Part shown: positions 45,859-55,649 of the stretch, one piece after another | Position numbering within the stretch: position 1 is the first letter of the stretch | Layout of the letters: the number at the start of each line of letters is the position of its first letter | From: Minisyncoccota bacterium | Lineage (GTDB): Bacteria; Patescibacteriota; JACMRA01 | Direction: 5' to 3' | Length of the DNA: 64,000 bases | Assembly: GCA_014376695.1 (NCBI GenBank) | Contig: JACMRA010000016.1 | Location: forward strand, 132,581 to 196,580 | Notes under the pieces: model-generated | Told to the model about the DNA's origin: nothing | What the model saw: only the letters and a program-made list of their open reading frames with translations | Databases searched by the model: none | Position numbers and translations under genes: made by a program

Positions 45859-48800
45859 TTATCTTATTGTGAACTGACCTGTATTTTGATCAAAATTTAA
45901 ACGTCTTCCAGTACCTGACTTTGTCTCTTTTGATTGAGTTCTGCCACCTAGTAGTGTGGTCGTGGTTATAGTAGTTAGTATCTCATCACCATTTGCGTTG
46001 AATTCATAACCTGGTCGCAGTCCGTTTTGCCGATTTACTTCCTGGATTAATGCTTGATCTATGTAGCTTTGGCTAAAGGTGGAAGGTATTTGAGTAGCTG
46101 CGCTTACTGGTAATGGAGCTGCCGGTTGATGTTGGAATGGAGCTGCCATTCTTTTAACCTCCGCCAATTCTGATTTAGAAACTTCTTCTATATATTTTTC
46201 ACTTTGAAGTTTGCGCCCCTGGTTTTCTGCTTCCTTTGCCCTTCGACTTAACTCGGCGCCAAGCTTTTTGGAGTCCTGACCAACATATGTGTAAGCTTCT
46301 TGTATTTCCTCACGACCAGATTGTCTAATTTCCGTAGCCAAATCCGAATAAAAGCTTGCTGATGGAGCAGTTCCCCCAGCTTTAGTGTATTCACTTTCGA
46401 AATCTGCAAAATGAGTGGCAGCATTTTGAAAATCAGCAGCTGCAAATGCCTCTACCCCTTGTGATAGCTTACTAGCGATCTTTTTTCTGTCTCGCTCAAG
46501 CGGTACGCCAGCCAAAGAAATACCGGCAATATTATCTGATATCTGATTTTCTTGTATCCCGCTTTTTATAGCGTAAACCCCAATTGGTATACTGATAGCT
46601 TCTGGAATGCTTTGCAAGTCCATATCTTTATTACTCGCGGCGGCTTGATTAGCTTGAGCTTGTACTGATTTAAATGCTGATGAAGCGTTGTTGTAAGCAT
46701 TAGCAAGTCCCTCTGCGTTTTTTCTAGCATCTCTGACTTTTTGTCCCGACTGAGATACTGCCTGAGCATTAATATCAAGATTACTATAGGCAGCTACACC
46801 TGCAGCAACTAACCCTTCAAGAAGTATGGCTTCTTTATCTCTCCCGCTTTGAATCGAGCCGTAGTTTGTCTTTTTGACGATATCTGAGGCAAGCGGGATA
46901 CTCTCCAATACATCGAGCCTAGTCATCGTACCTCCTGAGGCAGTCATCCGATTGCTAATTTCTGTTTCCAAGTTACTACGGAGAGCCCCCGATACATCGG
47001 AAACCCCAGAAAGCCCAGTCAAAGATACACCCAAATCCACAGCGTACTTCTCGGCTAGGGCAGTTGCCATTACGTCTTTTTGCTCACTCGGACTAAGGCT
47101 GGTGCGACTATTTGCAGCCATAAACGCTTGCATCTTAACCTCAAATTCTGGGATAATTCGTTGAGACGTAGTGTCTAAACCATTAGGTGTAGCCAAATTT
47201 AACACCTGTTCGGCGACGCCTTTTATAGTAAGTAGATCACTGCTTCCAGGTGCATCTCTAAGCTGAGTATTAATGCTTTGCATGTAAGGGGAATTATCTA
47301 ATGACATCTTGGCTTCGGGTCGATTAGTGTAGCTACGTCTCGCATTACGCTCTTCGCTTGTAACATTTGGATTGGGTATTAACCCCTTTTGTACCCGCGG
47401 ATCATTTAGCTGATCTGGGTCGAGAGCTTCAAATTCTCTTTTACTCAATTGAGATGCAAATGCTACAACGGCATCATCGTCTTTGTTAAGTATTGGATAA
47501 TTTTCATAGATCGTTTTTCGACTATCATCATTGAGGTACCCTTCTGAAAATTGAGTACTTACAGCTTCTTTCAACGGCCCTGAAATAAATCGTTTTTTGG
47601 CTAGGGCAGGATTTTTCTTAAAAATATTATCGACCAATGTATCAAAATTAGACCGTTCAGAAGAATTTATATTGGCGTACCCTCCCTTAGCAATCAAAAC
47701 TTTTTCCATATCGTCGAGATCGAGTTCTAATGTTTCAGTTGGCAGATCATTTGATATATTCATCTTTTTGTCATAAATATCTTGCATTCTTTTGGCTTGA
47801 CTCTTCTCGAGCTTATCTCGACCCTCAGGATTGAGCAACGTCATTGGGTTTTTATTACGATATCGATTAGTCCCTTTAAAAGCGTCCAAATTTAGTCCAG
47901 CCGCTCCAGCGATTGCTTTAGCTCCAGGTACGGTGCGAAGTGTCCTTTCTAAGAAATTTCCCATAACTTCTCTATCTGTTTCTAATAAAGCGCCGTTCTG
48001 GTCACCATAATACTTCCACAAATCCTTAGCCCCCTCCTTAATAAACCCTGGCGCCGCAGCCCCTAATCTAAGCATATTACCAGGTGCGGACAACAGTTTT
48101 TGAGCTGATAACGCAGTTACACCGCCTCGCATGGCATTTAAACCAAGTTTTTTCCACTGGCTGTTTGTGCCGGAGATTGCTTTGTCTAGCTTCGCCCCTG
48201 TGTTAGATCTCCATTTGGAAATATTCTGACCCCATTTTGACCCGTCTAAAGTTCGACCAATACCTCCTCCGATACCTTTACCAACCGTCCCGGCTGTTGT
48301 GGTAGCCATCCTTAGCGCCCCGAAGGCCTTACCGAGCCCCTTCATAGCTGCTTCCACAATCGCCCCGAAACTATCCTTGAACCACTTGATAACTAGAGCT
48401 AGTCCCACAATTGAGACGCCAGCAAGAGTTCCTGCAGCCACGATAACTGCCATCGAGAGCGGGGAGATATCGCCCGTATCCGTTCCCTTGGAGAGAGTTT
48501 GGCCGACGTTGAGTGCTACGGCAATTGCCGAAACAAGCTTGGTATGAAGTACCAGAGCAAGAATAAAAAACGGATAAAAGAAAGTCGCCTTCCAGAACTT
48601 ATCTAGCCATTCGGTAGCGTATTTTTGGAGGGATTTGGCTGGGGCAAGATACAAGGCTAGGGCCACGGGGGAGGTAACCATCAACATCCAGAGACCAACT
48701 AATCGGAATATAACCAGTCCCAAAGCCTGAAACATCTGGGTTATGGCATAAAACATCACCAACACATAAATCGACTCAAATAATAGGTATTGAAGTAAAA

Positions 48801-50634
48801 TTCCCTGTATTCCAGCGTCAAACAAGGCATTTTCAGCCGGCCCCTTAGTCGTATCTCCAAGAAATGTTCCAATGTTCTTAAACGAATCACCTATGTTATT
48901 GACTCCATTCTCGTTTTTACCATCGGTTTCGAAGGGGACAGAAGATACATCTACATCACAGAATTCAGCTTTTTTGGTTGCTTCTACCGACTTGCCACAT
49001 CGAACCGCCGAAATATTGTTAATCGCCTTGACAAAGCCTCCTATCAATCGGCTATAATTAGGTCTCCCAGTAATCTTACTAGGCCCAGCGTAGCTATAAA
49101 CCATGGCATCTCCTATACCGGTCGCAAGGTTGACCACAACTCCAGTCCCGAGCAGCGAAAATTGGAGCAAGAGCGCGAAGACGGCAATCTGGAGGATAAA
49201 TTCCCTAATGTTTCGCTTAAGTGGCTTATAATCCAGAATATAAGCAAGCCCAATAGCGATAAAAGTCCCAAGTACCAGCAAATTAGCCAATCCTACCAAG
49301 ACCTGCCAAGGCCTAACAGCCGCCCCAATAAAGGCAGGAGCTGCCGGATTAATCGACAAGATCTCGACGAAGAGCACCGATATCATATACAACAAAAACG
49401 ATAATATCCACCCGAAAAAATAAATCAAAAAGAAGAGTACCCAGCCAACAATGGCTCCGAGGGATTTAACTAGGTCAAGGGCGGAGTTGGATTTGTCGCC
49501 GGTCACTCCAGCTAAATCAGCTTTCTCTTTTTTGTTAGCATCGGCGATTGGTTGGAGAGTTGCGTTAATTGGAAGAGCTGCGTCAACCTTGTTCAAATCT
49601 TCGGTGTAACATTCATTAACAACTCTTTTATTAGCATCACGGGTGACACCAATACATTTGTCTTTGAGCGCTATTAACTTACCATTTGCATCCTTGGTAT
49701 AGTATTTGCCGTCCCCCCCCTTACATACGCTGGATATATTACCGGTTTTGTCAAATCTTGGTACTTCGCATACTATCACAATTAGCGGAGTAGCCTGTGC
49801 CCCTGCGTCAATTATTCCTTGATTAACTGTCATTTGATCATTGACAGCTTGAGCTTGCTCGGGTTTTAGGGTACCAATTTGACTTGGGGCGAGGCCACCG
49901 AGGGTTGATTTATCGACTAACTTGCTATCTTTGCCGAGTATTTGACCATTTTTAAAATCAGCCTTTATTTCCTCAGGTGATCGATTAGGCGTTAAAACTG
50001 TACCCGCCTTACAGCCAAGCCAAGCATAAGGAGCTGAAACAAGTTTATCACATCGTTCCTTGTTTGTTAGCTCTACCGAGAATTTTCCAGTTTCTACATT
50101 TTGGACTATAAAGCTATCTTTACAAGTGTACAAGACATGATTTGTGTCTAGCTTTTCTTCTTTACTACATTTATTTCCGCTGAAATTTTTTGGATCGTTC
50201 CCAACCGCATTAGCGTTTAATATTTTAAAGCCTGCCTGCTCACTACCTAGCCCGCCATCATCCACTGCATTAATCTCCCTTATATTATCTCCAATATTTA
50301 AGCCAACTACCGCAAAACCAGCACAGTTATTACCGACTGCAGAACCTTTGTCAGCTCCTAGATAACAGTTTTGAAGTCCCGTGAATTTATTATCAACGAA
50401 TGTCGCTTCCGTATTAAAAACCCCCTTTGTTCCATTGTCATATTTTAGTGTACAGATTTGAACCCCTCCTTTGACTATTGGTGGCTTGCCGTCTTTACAC
50501 CCGTTCTCTACCGTGCCCGCATAGACATTGACTCCTCCGATTTGGCTTCCGGCACCTGCTAATACAATAAGTCCTAAAATTAGGATAATTCTGGTATAGC
50601 GAGTTAGCGAGGCAAGTAATCGAGAAAAAGTCAT
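45859..50634 (-). CDS. VirB6/TrbL-like giant channel protein, 1591 aa
   Basis: Signal-like N-terminal helix (IILILGLIVLAGAGSQIGG), a Cys-rich extracytoplasmic region to about 370 (CKDGKPP, CKDSFIV, CNxxG-like pairs), then about six to eight membrane helices between 385 and 765 (GWVLFFLIYFFGWILSFLLYMISVLF; WQVLVGLANLLVLGTFIAIGLAYIL; LLLQFSLLGTGVVVNLATGIG; VMFYAITQMFQALGLVIFRLVGLWMLMVTSPVALALYLA), then about 800 residues of cytoplasmic helical and low-complexity sequence. The polytopic core matches the VirB6/TrbL plan of the type IV secretion inner-membrane channel. It has its own promoter. Confidence 0.7.
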   Translation of the reverse strand: MTFSRLLASLTRYTRIILILGLIVLAGAGSQIGGVNVYAGTVENGCKDGKPPIVKGGVQICTLKYDNGTKGVFNTEATFVDNKFTGLQNCYLGADKGSAVGNNCAGFAVVGLNIGDNIREINAVDDGGLGSEQAGFKILNANAVGNDPKNFSGNKCSKEEKLDTNHVLYTCKDSFIVQNVETGKFSVELTNKERCDKLVSAPYAWLGCKAGTVLTPNRSPEEIKADFKNGQILGKDSKLVDKSTLGGLAPSQIGTLKPEQAQAVNDQMTVNQGIIDAGAQATPLIVIVCEVPRFDKTGNISSVCKGGDGKYYTKDANGKLIALKDKCIGVTRDANKRVVNECYTEDLNKVDAALPINATLQPIADANKKEKADLAGVTGDKSNSALDLVKSLGAIVGWVLFFLIYFFGWILSFLLYMISVLFVEILSINPAAPAFIGAAVRPWQVLVGLANLLVLGTFIAIGLAYILDYKPLKRNIREFILQIAVFALLLQFSLLGTGVVVNLATGIGDAMVYSYAGPSKITGRPNYSRLIGGFVKAINNISAVRCGKSVEATKKAEFCDVDVSSVPFETDGKNENGVNNIGDSFKNIGTFLGDTTKGPAENALFDAGIQGILLQYLLFESIYVLVMFYAITQMFQALGLVIFRLVGLWMLMVTSPVALALYLAPAKSLQKYATEWLDKFWKATFFYPFFILALVLHTKLVSAIAVALNVGQTLSKGTDTGDISPLSMAVIVAAGTLAGVSIVGLALVIKWFKDSFGAIVEAAMKGLGKAFGALRMATTTAGTVGKGIGGGIGRTLDGSKWGQNISKWRSNTGAKLDKAISGTNSQWKKLGLNAMRGGVTALSAQKLLSAPGNMLRLGAAAPGFIKEGAKDLWKYYGDQNGALLETDREVMGNFLERTLRTVPGAKAIAGAAGLNLDAFKGTNRYRNKNPMTLLNPEGRDKLEKSQAKRMQDIYDKKMNISNDLPTETLELDLDDMEKVLIAKGGYANINSSERSNFDTLVDNIFKKNPALAKKRFISGPLKEAVSTQFSEGYLNDDSRKTIYENYPILNKDDDAVVAFASQLSKREFEALDPDQLNDPRVQKGLIPNPNVTSEERNARRSYTNRPEAKMSLDNSPYMQSINTQLRDAPGSSDLLTIKGVAEQVLNLATPNGLDTTSQRIIPEFEVKMQAFMAANSRTSLSPSEQKDVMATALAEKYAVDLGVSLTGLSGVSDVSGALRSNLETEISNRMTASGGTMTRLDVLESIPLASDIVKKTNYGSIQSGRDKEAILLEGLVAAGVAAYSNLDINAQAVSQSGQKVRDARKNAEGLANAYNNASSAFKSVQAQANQAAASNKDMDLQSIPEAISIPIGVYAIKSGIQENQISDNIAGISLAGVPLERDRKKIASKLSQGVEAFAAADFQNAATHFADFESEYTKAGGTAPSASFYSDLATEIRQSGREEIQEAYTYVGQDSKKLGAELSRRAKEAENQGRKLQSEKYIEEVSKSELAEVKRMAAPFQHQPAAPLPVSAATQIPSTFSQSYIDQALIQEVNRQNGLRPGYEFNANGDEILTTITTTTLLGGRTQSKETKSGTGRRLNFDQNTGQFTIR

Positions 50635-50654
50635 ATATGTTATTGATAGAATAG

Positions 50655-50683
50655 ATTATAGTCTATAAGTCAGGTATTGTAAA
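50655..50683 (-). promoter_or_regulatory. promoter of the VirB6-like gene
   Basis: On the minus strand TTTACA (50683-50678), 17-base spacer, TATAAT (50660-50655), 20 bases before ATG 50634. It lies just after the stop of the upstream gene, so the large channel gene can be expressed separately. Confidence 0.65.
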
Positions 50684-50689
50684 ATTTAT

Positions 50690-53014
50690 TTAGGTGGTTG
50701 GTGGAGTTGGTGTATCCGACTTTTTTTTAAATAACTTTTTGAGACCTAAAAACCCGCCAACAGAAGCTACTGCTGTAGCGGCTAATCCTAATCCTAAATT
50801 ACGATATCCTTCGGCCACACCGGCTTCTTGATTTTGCTGGAACTGGGCTTCGGCCTTCGCAAGTGTTTCTGCCGGGGTGGATTTGTTACCGATCACTGCG
50901 TCGGCAGGAGGGAGAACAGGTAAGGACGAGGGGTTTAATTCTTTTATTAATGCTTGAATTATTTCTGGAGTCATTTCAGCGCCATTAAGACTGCTAACTG
51001 TTACTTTAGGGTTATTTTTGGCGATGAGAGCAGCATAAGCTCGGACTAATTTTAAAGCTTCTAGCCCTCTAGTTTTGTCTGGTGAAGTTATCTCAAACAC
51101 CAATCCAGGTTTACCACCTATGGTAGTCGCTTCCCTAATCTTATATATATTAGGACTGATACCCATTTTGGTCAGAAATCGAACAAGGTCAGGTTGCCAT
51201 GCAAAATTAATATACTCATTAGGGAGTGAATACATTGTACCCGATTGTACTTCACCAGCATATACAGTTTCATTTGTGTTCACTCCAATTGCATTGCCAG
51301 GTCTAGCCTCTACTAGCACTTTTGGATTTTTGGATTTTGGTAATGGTTCTAGCCCATTTGGGCCTTGGGGTTGTTCGACAACTGCCGTCACAACTTGAGC
51401 ACTGTTTTTTACAACTCCTTGAATAGCTCCGTCAATTCCCGACCCTACAAGCCAGCTTGCCACTATCGCAACTCCAGCAATAGCCATCACGCCCAAAGCA
51501 TTTTTTCCTCTTTCACCCCACCCCTTTTTAACCTCCCCCTCTCCTATCTTGGATTGGATCCCAGCTAGTTTGAACTGAAACAAAGTACTATTGATAATGG
51601 ACTTAAGAATGTCATTGTATCGTTTGGGATTATCTTTTAATGCTGCCTTAAGAATTGTTTGCAGACTCTCTAAAGGGTTGGAAGTTTGGTTAACACAGGC
51701 GGATTGCGTCTCTGTTATGGCCATCATTAATTCATCGCTGGGAACTTTACCGATTAACTTCGTAATAAATGTTTTCGTTGGCGCTAATACTTCAAATACT
51801 TTGCCATTTTGTGACTCGACAGGTGTTTCGGTCAGCATCCTAGTCAAATTCTCATCCGCAAGAATATCATCAAAGTTCTGAGTTGGGTCTGGCGCCATTC
51901 CAGTTAATACTAATTCGTAATTATCAGTTAGTTGAGTTTGATCAAGCTCCATTTTGGGTTGAACATTATTGAGAGCCTGGAGAATACTGCCGACTGTTGG
52001 GTACTTATCGCCTTGTTCAGCTATTGCTTGACGCAACTGGTTCTTTTTGCTGTCGTCTATTATATTTGAACCGTTAATTAGTAATAACAAGCTAGCTTTT
52101 AGTGTCATTATAGTACCTGGAACCAGCTCTCGACTTGGTGGCTGAAGTATTTGTTGTCCCTGCTCATCTTTGACAGTTCTAAATACAGAATCAGCGCTTT
52201 GTGAGTGTAATGTAGTTAATACCTTGAATGGTAATTTTCTGCCAAAATTCTTAATGACACCTTCGGATAGTTCGATTAAAGCAACTGGAGCTTCCTTGAC
52301 AGGGGCAACCGGTACCGCTTCTCTAGCCACCAGGTTTGGTCGAGGTTTTGAAACAGGGCGTGATTTCGGACTAGGTGTAGACGATGGGGTTTGAGTTACT
52401 GAGGGTGGCTTAGGTTTTAAATTAAGGCGAGATATTCGACTAGGTGTGGACGATGGGGATTGAACATCTGAGCTTGAACTAGGGTTAATTCCTAATGTTT
52501 TGTCAAAACTAGCGCGAACTCTATTGATACCCTCTATCCCAAGTTTGGATTCTAATTCTTTAATATATTTATCATGACCGCCTTGAGCATAGCCATCTCT
52601 CTCTATTCCGTCTTGATAGCTGGTAATAAATACCTCTACAAAAACCTTTCTGTCCGATTCATCTAAACCGGATACAATTAAATAGATTGGAAGTAATAGT
52701 GAAGGGTCTCTCCTCGGATCATCATAAGATACTTCTCTAAACATTTTAATTAGCAGCGTATCGAAATTAACCACACTTTTTAATAACCTTACTCTATTAG
52801 CTTGGCATATACCATTTTGCTCATATACCCCTTTCATGCCCTCACCTTTTAATTCCTCAGACGTACAGGCATAAATAGCGCTATATATTTCGTTAACGGC
52901 CGTTTTATAAGTCTCAGCTTTTAAAGTTGGTTTAATTTCTTCTAAAAAATTTTGAAATTTCTGCTTAAACTCTCTTTCTTTCAACTCGACCTTTGGTATT
53001 AGTTGTTCTGCCAT
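50690..53014 (-). CDS. hypothetical secretion-operon membrane protein, 774 aa
   Basis: Not recognised. 1-170: helical, charged. 170-240: Ser/Pro-rich linker with repeated SSTPS and KPRP-type pieces. 240-500: helical domain. A membrane helix at about 525-550 (ALGVMAIAGVAIVASWLVGSG), then an extracytoplasmic region with YINFAWQPDLVRFLTKMGISPN, and a second helix near the C-terminus (NLGLGLAATAVASVGGFLGLKKLF) followed by KKKS. First gene of the operon. Confidence 0.6.
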   Translation of the reverse strand: MAEQLIPKVELKEREFKQKFQNFLEEIKPTLKAETYKTAVNEIYSAIYACTSEELKGEGMKGVYEQNGICQANRVRLLKSVVNFDTLLIKMFREVSYDDPRRDPSLLLPIYLIVSGLDESDRKVFVEVFITSYQDGIERDGYAQGGHDKYIKELESKLGIEGINRVRASFDKTLGINPSSSSDVQSPSSTPSRISRLNLKPKPPSVTQTPSSTPSPKSRPVSKPRPNLVAREAVPVAPVKEAPVALIELSEGVIKNFGRKLPFKVLTTLHSQSADSVFRTVKDEQGQQILQPPSRELVPGTIMTLKASLLLLINGSNIIDDSKKNQLRQAIAEQGDKYPTVGSILQALNNVQPKMELDQTQLTDNYELVLTGMAPDPTQNFDDILADENLTRMLTETPVESQNGKVFEVLAPTKTFITKLIGKVPSDELMMAITETQSACVNQTSNPLESLQTILKAALKDNPKRYNDILKSIINSTLFQFKLAGIQSKIGEGEVKKGWGERGKNALGVMAIAGVAIVASWLVGSGIDGAIQGVVKNSAQVVTAVVEQPQGPNGLEPLPKSKNPKVLVEARPGNAIGVNTNETVYAGEVQSGTMYSLPNEYINFAWQPDLVRFLTKMGISPNIYKIREATTIGGKPGLVFEITSPDKTRGLEALKLVRAYAALIAKNNPKVTVSSLNGAEMTPEIIQALIKELNPSSLPVLPPADAVIGNKSTPAETLAKAEAQFQQNQEAGVAEGYRNLGLGLAATAVASVGGFLGLKKLFKKKSDTPTPPTT

Positions 53015-53079
53015 AAATAAATAATAATTTTAATTTTTCGTTAATAATTGATAAATTGTTTTTTGAGTTTTATACTTGT

Positions 53080-53108
53080 ATTATAGTTGTAATAACTAAT
53101 CTTTGCAA
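53080..53108 (-). promoter_or_regulatory. promoter of the secretion operon
   Basis: On the minus strand TTGCAA (53108-53103), 17-base spacer, TATAAT (53085-53080), then about 65 AT-rich bases to ATG 53014. Confidence 0.6.
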
Positions 53109-53109
53109 G

Positions 53110-53865
53110 TCAGTTAACTATGATAAGTATCAAGAAATAGATTAGAGTTGTAACAAAGACTATAACACCGAGCTTTTTGGCGTTCGGCTTGAGTGGAAAT
53201 CTGGTCAAATAGCCAATTGTTATCATAGATATAAGAAACCAGCACAAATAATTGGTCAGGGGAATTGTGTTATCCAGCCACGTCCAATAACCAAGCTTAA
53301 TGGCCACTTGCTCAAGCACCACATCGTAACCAGTAGCAAGAAGCGAAGCCAGCGTAACCAACCAAAAAGTCCCCAAGGGAAGATTACCAACCCAAGGATT
53401 TTGACCCCCCCTTGATAAAGGGGGCTGGGGGGATTGAGGAGCCTGGTGGGATTGAAGAGGTAGGGAGGATTGAAGCCAACCAACAACACTCCAACTACAT
53501 ATGCTAACAAGTATCCAAAGCAAACCAATGGCCAGCGGCGTCCCAAAAACTTGCAACTTCCAGAGTCCCGTATAGTCGTAGTGACCGAATAGCAAACCAG
53601 TATTGGCACCAATCATCTCCAAAACCAAGGTAAATAAATGAACCGGTATCAAATAAAGAGCCGTCCATCCTATTGTCCGCCAAATCAGAGCTATCGAAAG
53701 TATAATTACAAAGATTTCTGTAGAATCAACAGCTAATTGCCTGGTTGGCAAAATCAGATATAACACAATACCGCAAACCAAAAAAAAGCTATATATTGCG
53801 ATAAAAATGTTATTACTACTAACGCTGTTTGTCAAAAATGTTTTTTGTCTGTAGTCTAAAGGCAC
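53110..53865 (-). CDS. CruF-like carotenoid biosynthesis membrane protein (DUF422)
   Basis: Blocks LVLEMIGANTGLLFGHYDYTG ... FGTPLAIGLLWILV and ATGYDVVLEQVAIKLGYWTWLDNTIPLTNYLCWFL match the carotenoid 1,2-hydratase CruF/DUF422 family (E..G..TG.IFG.Y.Y, GVPL.I, A..D...DP....GYW.W). Seven or so helices. Members hydrate the end group of acyclic carotenoids. The start is uncertain: GTG 53865 gives 251 residues; a longer frame to 54099 would overlap the divergent gene at 53909. A palindrome-encoded insert (PQPPLSRGGQ) sits in a loop. No phytoene synthase or desaturase is nearby. Confidence 0.72.
   Translation of the reverse strand: MPLDYRQKTFLTNSVSSNNIFIAIYSFFLVCGIVLYLILPTRQLAVDSTEIFVIILSIALIWRTIGWTALYLIPVHLFTLVLEMIGANTGLLFGHYDYTGLWKLQVFGTPLAIGLLWILVSICSWSVVGWLQSSLPLQSHQAPQSPQPPLSRGGQNPWVGNLPLGTFWLVTLASLLATGYDVVLEQVAIKLGYWTWLDNTIPLTNYLCWFLISMITIGYLTRFPLKPNAKKLGVIVFVTTLIYFLILIIVN
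53407..53424. repeat. palindromic element inside the CruF-like gene
   Basis: CCCCCTT and AAGGGGG form a 7-bp stem around GATA, within a longer C/G-rich tract (53405-53432). On the minus strand it encodes PPLSRGG in an otherwise membrane-type protein. It resembles CCCCTTG..AAGGGG-type mobile palindromes found in many bacterial genomes. Confidence 0.65.
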
Positions 53866-53908
53866 GATAAATAGGAGTGCAAATTTTTTGTAGAATTCGT
53901 TATAAAAT

Positions 53909-54322
53909 ATGTTAGTTAAATACTTATACCAAGTTAAGCAAAATAGATTTTTTTGGCAAGGGATTACTTGCTTATTCGGGCTGGGGTTAGTTACTTCGGC
54001 TGGCCTGATCGGACTTACCCAAGCAATACCAACCCCCAACCCAAGGCTTTCTTTTACCCCTGACAAAATCACTGGAATCAACTTTATAGCCAATACCAAT
54101 CTGGATATTTCGGCAATTGCTCCAACTGGTTACACCTGCCAATATTCGTACAAGGAATACAAGGCCAGTCAATGGATACCGCTGTCAACTAGCAACTGCC
54201 AAGCAACGCTTACCAAGTCAATGAGATCCAATAATCTAGTAATCGATATTAAGCTTGCAATGACAAATGGTCTTAATCCTGAGATCAAACTGTCCGATAG
54301 TTACGTTTTTAATTCTAAATAA
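53909..54322 (+). CDS. secreted or membrane-anchored protein, 137 aa
   Basis: Not recognised. An N-terminal hydrophobic segment (GITCLFGLGLVTSAGLIGLTQAI) acts as signal or anchor; the rest is beta-rich and extracytoplasmic with two Cys (YTCQYSYKEY ... SNCQATL) about 31 residues apart that may pair. Seven bases before the dockerin-like gene, probably one transcript. TTATAAAAT lies directly before the ATG. Confidence 0.55.
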   Translation: MLVKYLYQVKQNRFFWQGITCLFGLGLVTSAGLIGLTQAIPTPNPRLSFTPDKITGINFIANTNLDISAIAPTGYTCQYSYKEYKASQWIPLSTSNCQATLTKSMRSNNLVIDIKLAMTNGLNPEIKLSDSYVFNSK

Positions 54323-54328
54323 ATCTAT

Positions 54329-55609
54329 ATGCTCAGAATAAATACCACTTTTTTTACCCTCATCCTTCTCGCAAGCCTTGTAATCCCAATTAACTTGGCA
54401 CTTCAGGCTTCTTATAATTCGACCGCCGGGCAATGGGAAGACACTGTTAGTGATACCGCTCAAGAAATAACCTACCAGTATAATTACTCCGAGACGGGCA
54501 ATGGTAGCGCTTATGGATATTATGAAATGATAATTGGCAGTGATAATCCAGCCCTAAGTGCAGGTCTAGCCCTCAAGATAACTAGTATTCTCGATCAGTG
54601 GAATTTGACTAGTACTTTTGGCCTGACAGACGGGTCGCTGAGTCGAGATATCGACCCAAATAAGGCTAGTTGGACTAGCGGGCAAAATCTCAATATCCGC
54701 TTTGGCCCGCAGATGCCTATTTCGTATTGCGCCACTGCCCTGCCAACGGGTGGGTGCGATATCAGTCAGGCAACCCTTGCCAATAACATTCAATCCATAA
54801 CCAGTGGCACAGGCAACGGTTTAATCACCATCAAGGCTCGAATTGACAGCACTGCAATACCTAACCCAACTTCGAGCACGATTTATACCCTCAAAACAAC
54901 TCAAGGCGGACAAATTATCCACCCACTAGGTTACAATATCAATCCTAAAGGCTGGCAAATCAAAATCGACCTAGCCAATCCCTCAGCCACAACTCTCAAA
55001 CTAATGCTCAATCTAGCCGGGGCTTATAATCCAATCACCAAGCAAATGAACGCAAGCCTCCAATCTAGAAATCTAATCCCAACAAGCTCCCCTTACCAAA
55101 CCACAACCCAAGTAGTCAATATCCCAGCAAACGCCGTGGACTGGATTTACCTCCAACTGCTCCAAAATGGGAATATTAAATATGCCAAATCTCTAATCCT
55201 ATTAACCACCGGCGAGACTATCGACCCAATCAATCCAACCAAATTAATCAATCTAACAAGTTTGCCAAGTGGTAATTATCAAGTCATTGTAATGCACAGA
55301 AACCACCTTTCTATAAGCACCGATCAGGATATAGCAATCAGCCCAAACACCCCAATTAATCTGGATTTGCGAGGCAATGCCAATGTCCGTGGATCTAACC
55401 AAAGCACGCTTGGCGATAACCAATTCGGTCTAAAAGCTGGCAATGTCAACGATGATTTGTATATCAATTCGAGCGATCGAGTGCTGGTTCGGAGCCAAAG
55501 AGACACGGCCAATGTTTATAGTAATTATGATATCAATCTCGACGGTCAAATTGGTAGTTTAGACAGAAGTCTAAGTCGATTAGGTAGAGAGAGTCCAAGT
55601 ATTCTCTAG
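54329..55609 (+). CDS. secreted protein with a C-terminal dockerin-like pair of calcium loops
   Basis: Signal peptide (FFTLILLASLVIPINLALQA). Residues 30-340 are beta-rich with PLGYNINPKGWQIKIDL and LPSGNYQVIVMHRNHLSI, resembling Ig-like surface modules. The last 60 residues contain GNVNDDLYINSSDRVL and YDINLDGQIGSLDRSLSRL, two dockerin/EF-hand-like loops; the second is a complete DxNxDGxIxxxD loop. Dockerin-like ends bind cohesins in cellulosomes, but in CPR and archaeal surface proteins they are used more widely. No cohesin is visible here. Confidence 0.7.
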   Translation: MLRINTTFFTLILLASLVIPINLALQASYNSTAGQWEDTVSDTAQEITYQYNYSETGNGSAYGYYEMIIGSDNPALSAGLALKITSILDQWNLTSTFGLTDGSLSRDIDPNKASWTSGQNLNIRFGPQMPISYCATALPTGGCDISQATLANNIQSITSGTGNGLITIKARIDSTAIPNPTSSTIYTLKTTQGGQIIHPLGYNINPKGWQIKIDLANPSATTLKLMLNLAGAYNPITKQMNASLQSRNLIPTSSPYQTTTQVVNIPANAVDWIYLQLLQNGNIKYAKSLILLTTGETIDPINPTKLINLTSLPSGNYQVIVMHRNHLSISTDQDIAISPNTPINLDLRGNANVRGSNQSTLGDNQFGLKAGNVNDDLYINSSDRVLVRSQRDTANVYSNYDINLDGQIGSLDRSLSRLGRESPSIL

Positions 55610-55613
55610 CTGA

Positions 55614-55643
55614 TTGCTTATTTTTTTTGCCACCCAGTATACA
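55614..55643 (+). promoter_or_regulatory. promoter of the ferric-reductase-like gene, likely leaderless
   Basis: TTGCTT (55614-55619), 18-base spacer, TATACA (55638-55643), six bases to ATG 55650. The TTG at 55614 is in frame but belongs to the -35 box. Confidence 0.45.
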
Positions 55644-55649
55644 CATATT

